Assembly (NCBI GenBank): GCA_022578965.1
Contig: MU400737.1
Span: 1 to 62,213 of the forward strand
Source of the DNA: Xylaria sp. FL1777
Lineage: Eukaryota > Ascomycota > Sordariomycetes > Xylariales > Xylariaceae
Length of the DNA: 62,213 nt
Direction: 5' to 3'
This document shows positions 1 to 9,576 of this stretch, piece after piece. The number at the start of each line of letters is the position of its first letter. Within the stretch, counting starts at the first letter, position 1. Position numbers and translations under genes: made by a program. The notes under the pieces were generated by a model, which saw only the letters and a list, made by a program, of their open reading frames with translations, did not search any database and was not told the DNA's origin.

Positions 1-1429
1 AATCTTTTCTTTTTTATAGCTTTTTTTTTTGTTTTTTTTTTTAAATTAGCATTATTTTTAAAAGTATTCTTTTTTTTTATAGTTATAACATTTAATTTTA
101 GATATATTTTAAGGTTATTATTTTTAAACTTTACTAATTTGCTTAAATCTTTATTTAATGCTTTCTTAAGTATTTTTTTTCTTATTTTTTTTAGTTTTTT
201 TAGTTTTAAAGTATTAGTTAAATAATTATTAATTAATTATAATAGCTATATTAATATATATATTAATCTTTACTAGTTTATTTATTTTATATAGTTTATT
301 TTAAACTTAAGTTTTAAGTTTACTATAAAATAAGTAAAATAATGTAAGCTTAAGCAATTTTAAAATTACTACTAATTATTTAAACTTTATAGCATAATTT
401 ATTGTTACTTTTGTTTATTTTAAGCAGTAAAATGCTTTTTTTATATATTCTGCTTTTTAAATATTTTTAAATAGTACTTTTATTTAATCTTTAAACTTAA
501 TATAGTTCTTAAAAATTTCTTTTGTTTTTAGCTTAAAGTTAATTAACTTATTAGCTTTTAAAAAATCTTTTAAAATAAGTTAAAACTATTTTAGTACCTT
601 TTTTAATAAAAATTATAAAATAGTTATTATTTTTTAGTTCTTTTTTATAATAATAATAAAGTGCTATTTTAAATAAAGTTTAGCATAAATTAAAAAGGCT
701 TTTATATTTGTAAATTTATTATAAAGCTTTAAAGCAGTAAGTTTAAAACTTTTAATGTTTAGCATTTTTAATATTATAAATAATTTTAATAATAAAAGCA
801 GTAATAATAATAAAAAGTTAAGTTTTTTATTTTAAATTATTACTTTAAGTATAATAATAATAAAAGTAAGCGTTAAGTTTGCTAGTAATAATATTAGTAT
901 TAATTATAACATAATTACTTATTTAAAACTTTAATTTATTATTGTAGCAATTATTATTACTGCTTTAATTACTATAGCTAATATTTATGCTAGTTTAAAA
1001 GTTATAATGCTTAGTATTTAAGCTATTCTTTAAGTTAAAATAACTAGTTTGCTTTGTAGTACTAGCGTTAATATTAGTTCTTTTTTACTACTACTGCTTA
1101 ACTTTTTTTTTTTTACTACTGCTTTTCTTTTAATAAAAGTAGCTAGTAAAAGTACTAAGGTTTGTTATTTTAGTACGTTGCTAGTTTTAAAAGTTTTTAA
1201 AATTTTTAAACTTAATTCTTAATTTTTTATTTTTAGTAGCATAACCTAGATCTAGTTTATTAATTATTAAGTAAAGTTTACTTATGTAATACTATTTAGC
1301 ATTTTTATCTTTTAAATATTTTCTTAGTATACCTTTAAAAGTCTATTTTGTAAATTGTTTATTATTTAACTTTTTATACTAATATTTATTTTTGTATGTT
1401 AAATTTTATTAATTAACAAGCTATTAAAG
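1..1429 (-). pseudogene. RIP-degraded gag region of chromovirus G1 (5' part, runs off window)
   Basis: This stretch is the reverse complement of 7351 to about 8780, the region between the 5' LTR and pol of element G3, so it should be the untranslated leader plus gag of a minus-strand copy. It abuts the LTR at 1430-1924 on the side where gag belongs. Gag would form the virus-like particle. No zinc knuckle or other gag motif can be read, because every frame is broken by TAA/TAG and the coding strand has been converted mostly to A and T. The gag label rests on position, not on motif. The rest of the element lies left of the window. Confidence 0.6.
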
Positions 1430-1924
1430 TATAATAAACTTATTATATATTAATATAACAGGTTTGCTTTTAAGGTCTTAATTTATAAGTAATAATAGGA
1501 TCTTTAACAATGGTTTATTAAGGAGGTTTTTAAAGTACTTTTACTACTATGCATTAATAAAAGTCTTAAAAAATTAAAAGTAATAAATGTATTAGTGCTT
1601 AGCAGTTATAAAAAAATTAATAGCTAAAGAACTAAAACTAAATAAGTAATTAAATATAAAAAGTGCATAATTATATAAACAAAAAAAAAGTAAAAAAAGT
1701 AGTAACTTTTCCTAAATTACTATAAATCTAATAAGCATTAAATTACCGTAAGCCTAGTAAGCCTTAAATTACTATAAGCTTAGTAAGCTTTAAATTACTA
1801 TAAGCTTAGTAAGCTAGGTGAGTTATTACGTAACTTTAGCTTTAGCTAGCAAAAGAAAAAGTACACAATATATATAAAAGCATTAAGCCGCTCTAAAGGC
1901 CACCTTTGTGCTAATTTTGTAACA
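1430..1924 (-). repeat. 5' LTR of chromovirus G1
   Basis: This 495-bp long terminal repeat matches the reverse complement of the G3 3' LTR at 14064-14558, which has the same length. Read on the minus strand it starts TGTTACAAAA at 1924. It ends at 1430 with the RIP-altered form of GGTCCGTTACA seen at 14548-14558. TG...CA ends are canonical for LTRs. The inner edge at 1429 leads into the leader, which begins CTTTAATAGC in both G1 and G3. I see no obvious tRNA primer site there, so the priming mode is unknown. Confidence 0.85.
1713..1816 (-). repeat. 4 x 26-bp tandem repeat in the U3 of the G1 LTR
   Basis: Four head-to-tail units of 26 bp lie at 1713, 1739, 1765 and 1791. They are variants of TAAATTACTATAAGCTTAGT followed by AAGCTT. 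The same array occupies about 14172-14275 in the G3 3' LTR. It sits in the upstream (U3) half of the LTR, where retrotransposon enhancers lie. A regulatory role is inferred. Confidence 0.85.
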
Positions 1925-4900
1925 AATTGCTATATAATATATTATTACTACTAATACTTACTTAATAAATTAAAAAATAATTAGTTTTTTAAACAAATTG
2001 TAAAAATAAAAATATAGAACTTTTATAAATTAAAGTAATTAGTTATAACTATAGTTTACTACAAAGATTTATAAAGATTTATAACATTTAAAGAAAATTT
2101 TAATTGCATTTATAATACTATTTTAAAAAAATATAAAAATAACTGCTATAAATATTACTAGTTAATTAAAGCATAATTATACTAAAAAATAGTTATTAAA
2201 AGCAAAAAAGCTTAAAAACTGCAATTTAAAGCTTGCTTAAAAGCAAAAATAAAATAAAGTATAATAATATCTAAAGTACTAAATAAAACAAGCATTTAAA
2301 CATTTTATAAAAAAAAATTAAAAAACGAAATAAATATTTGCTAAAAAAGCAGCAAATAACTAAAAAAACTAAAGCTTTACGTAAAGTTTAATATAATAAC
2401 TAGCAAAACTAATTTAAAGTTAAACTTATATATTAAAGAAAAAAATATAACACTTTAATTAATTTAAAAATATAAGCTAATATAATTTTACTTAAAGTAA
2501 TAAAACGAAATAAAATTCTTTAAAAATACAAGCAAAAATCCTAAAAGATTAAAAGATTTAATAAAAGTATTTTTAGCTATAATAACAGTTATATATTTAA
2601 AAAAACTAAACTTTTTAATATATTTATATAAAAATACAAAAAGCAAATTATATTAAATATTGCTAATATATTTAATTACAATATTATTTTAGAAATATTA
2701 TAGCTAAAAACTAGCAACTTTTTGATTTAATAAAAAGTAAAAACTATTAATTAAAAAAGTAAGAAATAAAGCAAGAAAATTAGAAAAATTATAAAAAAAA
2801 TCTTAAACAAAATACTAAAAGTATATTATAGATTTTATAAACTATTTAAAAAAAGAAAAAAAAAAAAACTTTTTAAATATAGCTTATAAAATTATTATAT
2901 TTTTATTAAGAAAAAATGTTAACTAAAGCTTTATTAAGTATACTATATAAGCTTAAATAAAATAAACGCTTTATAAAAATACATTTAAAAAAATTTAGCA
3001 AAAGAATTCCTAAAAGAATTTTAGTTATTTGCTAAATATTTTATAATATTAATATTTAAAATAAAAAATAAAAAACAACTAATTAATAAAAAAAGAAAAC
3101 TAGTATAGCAAGTAATAATTAATTACTAATTATTAAATGTAATTATTATTGCAAATAAATATTTCTTTACTTTGCTAATAATTATAAAAAAAAACATTAG
3201 TTAAGCAAAATAGTTTATAATAGTTAATATTTTAAATAAATATTATGCTATTAAAATAGCTAAAAAAAAAAATGGAAAACTGCTATATAAATAGTATATA
3301 AACTATATAAATATATAGTTATACTATAAAAACTATAAAACATATTAGCTAGCTTTTAATATATAATAATAACAATTTTATAAAAGTTTTTAAACAAATT
3401 TATGTTTATTTATTTAAATAATATTTTAATTTATTTTAAAATACTAAAAAAACATAAAAAATATATAACTTAAATGTTAAAAATATTTAAACAAGCAAAA
3501 TTACAACTTAATACAAAAAAATATATATAGCATACATAAAAAATCGACTTTTTAAGATTTATAATTACTTTAAAACAAATATAGATTTAATAGTTAAAAA
3601 TTAATATAGTATAAAACTAGAAAATATTTAATTTAGCTATTATTATAAATATATAACAAATATTAAAATTTTTAAACTATATTTAAATATTAATTTAAGA
3701 CTTTAAAAAAATGGCATTTTACTTTATAAAGTATACAAAAAAAAAATATAAAAAAAAGTTTTTCTTAATTTTAAAGGAAGCTTAAAAAGCTTTTAAAGAA
3801 TTAAAACTAAAAGTTATTTTTAACCTTATAATTAAACTACTTAATCTATAAAAAAAAAAAAAGCTAAAAATAAATGCTTTAAATAGTATAATTACAGAAG
3901 TTTTAAAATAACTAAAAAATAACAAAAAATAGCACTTAATAGCTTATTACTTTAAAGCACTACAAAACATAACATTATAATACTTTATATATAATAAAGA
4001 ACTGCTTGTAATTATTATAGCACTTAAAAAGTAAGAACTATTTTTTATAAAAACTATAAAACTAGTTAAAATTTATTTAAATTATTAAAACTTAACAAAA
4101 TTTATAACTACGCAAAAGATTATTAAATAACATAAAAATTAAATAGTTTTTTTTTTTAAATTTAATTTTAAAATATGCTATATTAAAAGAAAAAAAAATA
4201 TTTAAGCAAACATATTTAGTTAACAAAATTAAAAAGGATTTAAAGTTTTAAAAAAAAACATTTAAGTGTTATATTTTTAAAAAAATAAAAGCTTAAAAAT
4301 TAAAATTATATTTAAAAATTTTATAAATATATAGTTATAATAAGCTTATAACTTAGAAAAGTTAGTATAATTACAAAAATACAAAGGATTAAAAAATAAC
4401 AAGCTAATATATAAACATAAAGTTTATTTATTAGAATTTTTACGAAATAAGTTTATTAAGAAATTTTATAAATATTTATTATATAAACACTAAAAAACAA
4501 CAAAAATAATTAAATAACTATAAAAAAAATATAATTTTTTAAAACTATAAAACATAATTAAATTTATTATAAAAAAGTGCAATATTTGCAATAAAGCTAA
4601 AGCAGCTTAATATAAGCTTTATAAACTGCTATAACTTATATAAATATTTAAACAAGCATAGCATACTATTACTTAAAATTTTATTATAGCATTATTTCTA
4701 TTAATTAATTTAGTTATAAAAGTATAATATAATAAAATATAAATTATTATTAATAAACTTACTAAATATGTTTACTTTTTATTATTTAAAGGAAATATAA
4801 TAGCTAAACAACTTATATATGCTTTTATATGCTAATATTTAAATAAGCATAAACTACTAAAAAAAATTGTTTTAAACTAAAATAAATTATTTACTTTTAA

Positions 4901-5830
4901 GTTTAAAACTAGTTTTTTTAAACTTATTAGTGTTAAACTAAAGTTTTTAACTGCTTATTACTTATAAATAAATAAACAAACAAAAAAACTAAACTAAATA
5001 TTAAAATAATATTTATAAAGTTATATTAACTATTAATAAAACAATTAAGTAAAACTATTATTAATAGCATAAACTTTATATAATATATTAACAAACAAAA
5101 ATATAAACATATTTTTGCATAAAGCTGTTTATAAATAGCAAATAACTATTAAAAAACAAAAAAAAACATTAATAAAAGCACTTGTTATTTTAACTATAGT
5201 ATTTTAAGCAAAAATTATTATAACGGAAATTAAAATGCTATAAGCTAAACTATAACTACGTTTTTAGTTTTTATAACAATAGATATTAATATATTATAAC
5301 AAAAAACGAACTAAAAAACTAATCTTTAAAAAGAAAAACAAAGTTTACTTACTATAATAAAAACAAAATGCAAACATTAATATTTTTTAAATTAAAACAA
5401 AATAACTAAGCAATAAATTAAAATTTAAAAAACTTAGCTTTTTTAAAATTAAAAAAGTTATTTTACTTATTAATTATAAACTGTTATTATTAAAAAACAT
5501 GCAAATTTATTTTGTTTTTTATATTTTTTTATTAAAACTAGCACTTATTAAAACATTTATTAAAACATAACTAAAAATAAAAACAAATTAAAATATTTAT
5601 AAAGTTAAAAATATACTAGATTTTCGTTAAAATAATAATAACATTAAGTATTTTATTAAGTAAAAAAAATATTTATATGCTAATAATATTTAAGAATTTA
5701 AAAAACATTTAAAAATTGCTAAAATAATTATAAACTAGTTTTACTATTAATATTTTAATTAGCTAAAGCTAAAAAAAAAGGATTAACTTTAAATAAAGTG
5801 TTTAATACGTTTTAATTAAGCTTTAAAGAA
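1925..5830 (+). pseudogene. pol: RIP-inactivated pol of chromovirus G2 (RT, RNase H, integrase, chromodomain)
   Basis: Read through TAA/TAG stops, the plus strand gives a Ty3/Gypsy polyprotein collinear with G3. Reverse transcriptase: 3402-3437 reads MFIYLNNILIYF, the family's YLDD box with both catalytic Asp codons turned into Asn. RNase H: about 3865-4035, where the DAS motif reads NAL and is followed by a YNKELLAI-type segment. Integrase: a Cys-x2-Cys zinc-finger half at 4578-4589 (CNIC), then the start of the core. Chromodomain: 5598-5720, starting YKVKNILDF and later matching the xYFVKWKGY pattern. Pol copies the RNA and integrates the DNA; the chromodomain usually guides insertion to methylated-H3 chromatin. 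The 5' end is cut by G1 at 1924/1925. Stops and lost Asp residues make it non-functional. Confidence 0.9.
5598..5720 (+). other. Chromodomain remnant at the C-terminus of G2 pol
   Basis: The frame starts YKVKNILDF and continues with KYFIK, a stop in place of Trp, KKYLYANN, then a stop followed by E, then KKHLKIA. This is the classic chromodomain layout: Y-x-V-E-x-I-L-D, then K-Y-x-V-K-W-K-G-Y, then N-T-W-E-P. Two aromatic-cage Trp codons (TGG) have become TAA. The order integrase then chromodomain identifies the chromovirus branch of Ty3/Gypsy. Confidence 0.88.
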
Positions 5831-6000
5831 ATAACTAGTAATAGTTATGCTGCTTTAACGCGTTATTTTTGTTTTTTAGCTATATAGCGCTTTTTTGCTT
5901 TAACTTGTTTAAGCTTTTTTAGATTACTTAAACTACAAGCTATAGCAGCAGTTATTTTTTTTTGCTATAGTTTTTTTTATTGTTTAAAATAGCAGATTTT
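5822..6000 (-). pseudogene. Antisense Lys/Gln/Ala-rich frame between G2 pol and 3' LTR
   Basis: On the minus strand, downstream of the chromodomain, one frame reads KICYFKQ, then KKITAAIACSLSNLKKLKQV, then KAKKRYIAKKQK, then RVKAA. It is interrupted only by TAA/TAG, which RIP would make from CAA/CAG. The residue pattern looks like an amphipathic coiled coil. G3 has a comparable frame at the same place (13450-13600). I do not recognise a family. The plus strand is T-rich here while pol is A-rich, which fits a switch of coding strand. Confidence 0.35.
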
Positions 6001-6395
6001 TGCATTTATTTTTTTATGCTTTTTTATTAGCAAGTTTAATTTATTTTTTAGCTTTTTATGCTAAAAAATAAGCTACTATATTTGCTTTAAAAATAAACTT
6101 CTAGCATTATAATTTACTTGTTTAGCTATAATATATTTAATATATTAATTAAAGTTAAATTTTAACATTAAATATTTTGTGCTATAATAATTATAATAAA
6201 AACATAAAGCTATTTTAATTGATTTTAGTTTAATAAAAAAAAGCAAAGCAAAATTTTGTTGAGCTTTTTGTTTAGAACGCAACAAGCGAGGTTTTTTAGA
6301 AACTCTACTAAATATAATAAGCACAAAAAACGAAAAACAGAAAATAAAAAAAAAAAACTTACAAAAGAAAAAATATAGAATTGTTAAAACAACAA
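6001..6395. other. 3' untranslated part of G2, divergent from G3
   Basis: This stretch links the antisense frame to the polypurine tract. It aligns poorly with the matching part of G3, although pol upstream and the tract downstream align well. I see no further motif. Confidence 0.5.
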
Positions 6396-6415
6396 TTATA
6401 AAAAAAAAAAAATAA
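6380..6415 (+). promoter_or_regulatory. Hairpin and polypurine tract before the G2 3' LTR
   Basis: ATTGTT and AACAAT form a short stem around AAAAC at about 6380-6397. An almost pure A run ending TAA follows and touches the LTR start at 6416. A purine run immediately upstream of the 3' LTR primes plus-strand DNA synthesis, so it fixes the element's plus orientation. G3 keeps the same arrangement. Confidence 0.65.
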
Positions 6416-6932
6416 TGTTATAAAATGGGCTAACTAAGCTAGTTAAAAAGCTAAGTATAAAAAAAGCATGCGTAAAAAAAGTTTTATTTGTTAAAAAAAT
6501 ATGTATTTAAACTACTATAAGGGTTTAATGTATAAACTTAATAAACTTAAACATTAAGTTTATTAAACTTTAAACTTAACAAACTTAAGCGTTAAGTTTA
6601 TTAAGCTTTAAACTTAAAATAATATAGCATTAAGTTTATTAAAAAAAGCAATATTTATAGATTACTACTATTGTTTTTTTTATTTATATAAATATGCATT
6701 TTTTATATTTAGTTATTTATTTAGTTTTAGTTCTTTAGCTATTAATTTTTTTATAACTGCTAAGCACTAATATATTTATTACTTTTAATTCTTTAAGACT
6801 TTTATTAATGCATAATAATAAAAGTACCTTAAAAACTTCCTTAACGAACTACTATTAAAGATTTTATTGTTACTTATAAATTAAGACCTTAAAAGCAAAC
6901 CTGTTATATTAATATATAATAGGTCTATTACA
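6416..6932 (+). repeat. 3' LTR of chromovirus G2
   Basis: This 517-bp LTR starts TGTTATAAAA and ends AGGTCTATTACA. Its downstream half matches the G1 and G3 LTRs closely, with transitions only. Its U3 differs: the 26-bp array of the other LTRs is absent and a 38-bp array stands in its place, which accounts for the extra length. It is therefore a second subfamily of the same LTR. Confidence 0.85.
6534..6647 (+). repeat. 3 x 38-bp palindromic tandem repeat in the G2 LTR U3
   Basis: Units start at 6534, 6572 and 6610. Each contains the arms of a fold-back. In the first, AATAAACTTAA and TTAAGTTTATT (6540-6564) pair perfectly over 11 bp around a 3-base loop. The third unit is more decayed. The array replaces the 26-bp array of the other LTRs. 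Confidence 0.85.
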
Positions 6933-7060
6933 TATAAAAGCTAAACATTTTGCAGTTAATATTTATAAAAGCCCTAAAAAAGCTATTACTAAAAAAAGCT
7001 TTAAACAATTATTAAAAAAATAATAACTTTAAATATTTTAATAAGCTTAAACTTTATAAT
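6933..7060. other. Older sequence between G2 and G3
   Basis: These 128 bases lie between the G2 3' LTR and the first base of G3 and must predate the G3 insertion. The last five bases (ATAAT) match the five bases right of G3 (ACAAT) as a target duplication. One plus frame is open over the first half, but this is too short to assign. Confidence 0.5.
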
Positions 7061-7236
7061 TATAACGGACTTATTATACATTAATATAACGGGTTTGCTT
7101 TTAGGGTCTTGATTTACAGGTAATAATAAAATCCTTAATAGTAGTCCGTTAAAGAGGTTTTTGGAGTACTTTTACCACTGTGCATTAATAGGGGTTTTAA
7201 GAGATTAAAAGTAATAAATATATTAGTGCTTAGCAG
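7061..7236 (-). repeat. Inverted LTR 3' half (left arm of the G3 fold-back)
   Basis: It begins TATAACGGAC, the inverted LTR 3' terminus, and follows the G1-type LTR in minus orientation to GCTTAGCAG at 7236. There it switches strand. Bases 7061-7169 pair with 7242-7350. Confidence 0.85.
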
Positions 7237-7350
7237 TAGGAGTACCTTAAAAACCTCTTTAACGAACTACTGTTAAGAATTCTATTATTACTTGCAAATT
7301 AAGGCCTTAAAGGCAAACTTGTTATATTAATATATAACAAGTTTATTATA
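7234..7350 (+). repeat. LTR 3' end in plus orientation (right arm of the G3 fold-back)
   Basis: It starts within CAGTAG (7234-7239), a short sequence shared by both sides of the junction. It runs to the LTR terminus at 7350, directly before the leader (CTTTAATAGC). It supplies what remains of the G3 5' LTR. The U3 promoter half is missing. Confidence 0.85.
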
Positions 7351-9576
7351 CTTTAATAGCTTTTTAATTAATAAAACTTAATATACAAAAACAAATATTA
7401 GTATAAAAAATTAAGTAATAAACGATTTATAAAATAAACTTTTAAAAATATACTAAAGAAATATTTAAAAAACAAAAATGTTAAACAGCATTATATAAGT
7501 AAACTTTACTTAATAATTAATAAACTAGATCTAAGTTATATTACTAAAAACAAAAAGTTAAAAATTAAGTTTAAAAATCTTAAAGACTTTTAAAATTAAT
7601 AATGTATTAAAACAATAAACTTTAGTACTTTTACTAGTTATTTTTATTAAAAAAAAAGCAGTAATAAAAAAAAAAAAGTTAAACAGTAATAATAAAAAAG
7701 AACTAATACTAACGCTAGTACTATAAAGCAAACTAATTGCTTTAACTTAAAAAATAGCTTAAATATTAAATATTATAACTTTTAAACTAGCGTAAATATT
7801 AGCTATAATAATTAAAGCAGCAATAATAACTGCTATTATAATAATAAGTTAAAGTTTTAAATAAGTAATTATGCTATAATTAACGCTAATATTATTATTA
7901 GTAAACCTAACGTTTATTTTTATTACTGCTATACTTAAAGTAATAACTTAAAATAAAAAACTTAACTTTTTATTATTACTACTGCTTTTATTATTAAGAT
8001 TATTTATAATGTTAAAAATGCTAAACATTAAAAGTTTTAAACTTACTGCTTTAAAGCTTTATAATAAATCTACAAATATAAAAGCTTTTTTAATTTACGC
8101 TAAACTTTATTTAAAATAGCACTTTATTACTATTATAAAAAAAAACCAAAAAATAATAACTATTTTATAGTTTTTGTTAAAAAAAGTACTAAAATAATTT
8201 TAATTTATTTTAAAAGATTTTTTAAAAGCTAATAAGTTAACTAACTTTAAGCTAAAAATAAAAAAAATTTTTAAAAACTACGTTAAGTTTAAAAATTAAA
8301 TAAAAGCACTATTTAAAGATACTTAAAAAGCAAAACACGCAAAAAAAGCACTTTATTGCTTAAAACAAATAAAAGCAGCAGTAAATTATGCTATAAAATT
8401 TAAACAATTAATAGCAATTTTAAAATTGCTTAAGCTTATACTGTTTTATTTATTTTATAATAAATTTAAAACCTAAGTTTAAAACAAACTATGCAAAATA
8501 AATAAACTAGCAAAAATTAATACGTATATTAATATAGCTATTATAATTAATTGATAATTATTTAACTAGTACTTTAAAACTAAAAGAACTAAAAAAAACA
8601 AAAAAAAAAATATTTAAAAAAATATTAAACAAAGATTTAAGCAAATTAGTAAAGTCTAAAAATAATAACCCTAAAATATATTTAAAGTTAAATGTTATAA
8701 CTATAAAAAAAAAGAACACTTTTAAAAATAATGCTAATTTAAAAAAAAGAACAAAAAGAAAAGCTATAAAAAAAAAAAGATTTTTTAACTTAAAAAAAAA
8801 GTATAAGTTATAAAAGTTTAAAATAACAAAAAACAACAAAGCAATTTAAAAAATATATTTTTAAAGCAAAAATATAAAGTTGCTATTTTAAGTTAAAATA
8901 AAAATGCTATACTAAACAAATTTAAATGTTTTATTTATATAAGTTAAAATAAACAAACATATAAATATTATTTAAAAGCTTTATAATTATTAAAACAAAT
9001 TACAAAAAAATATATTTGCTATATAAACAATTAAAGTTATTTAATATATAATTTAAAAAAATAGTTTAACTAAAAGTAACAAATAATAAAAAGTAATAAA
9101 TTAATGCAATTAGCAGATTTATAAAACTATAAAAACTTTAAACTACTAAAGCTTAAAATATAGCCTAAAAGAAAATTATGTTTAAAAAAACAAAACTATA
9201 ATTATAAATAGTATAATTATTAAACTAATTATAAACTACTAAAATATTTAGTTGCTAAATAGATTTAAAAAAATAGAACTTATAAAACTTTAAAGCAAAA
9301 ATAAATAAAATTAAAAGCTATAAAAAATACTACAAAAAAAAAACTAATAAAAATGAACAAAGTATTTTTATAGCTTAAACTGCTTTAAATATAACAAAAT
9401 AAAAAAGCATTAATAATTAACGCAAAAATTAATATGTTTTAAAAACTAAAGCTAGCAATTTAACTAATTACTAAAAGTTATTACTATAATAAAACTATAA
9501 TAAAAAACAATAATAATATTTTATGCTTAAAAAATTTAAAATATAACAAAGTACTATAAAATTATTATATAATATA
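7351..9576 (+). pseudogene. gag: RIP-degraded leader and gag region of G3
   Basis: This region lies between the truncated 5' LTR and pol, the position of leader and gag in Ty3/Gypsy elements. Its first 1.4 kb is repeated in inverse orientation at 1-1429. All frames are broken by TAA/TAG, and I could not find a CCHC zinc knuckle. The protease must lie near its end but cannot be read either. A 93-codon open frame on the opposite strand (8558-8839) is a poly-Phe/Leu shadow of A-rich coding DNA, not a gene. Confidence 0.55.

Noticed and set aside
8558..8839. 93-codon minus-strand frame rich in Phe and Leu
   Set aside because: It lies antisense to the G3 gag region and reflects poly-A on the coding strand; the equivalent part of G1 does not support it as a gene.
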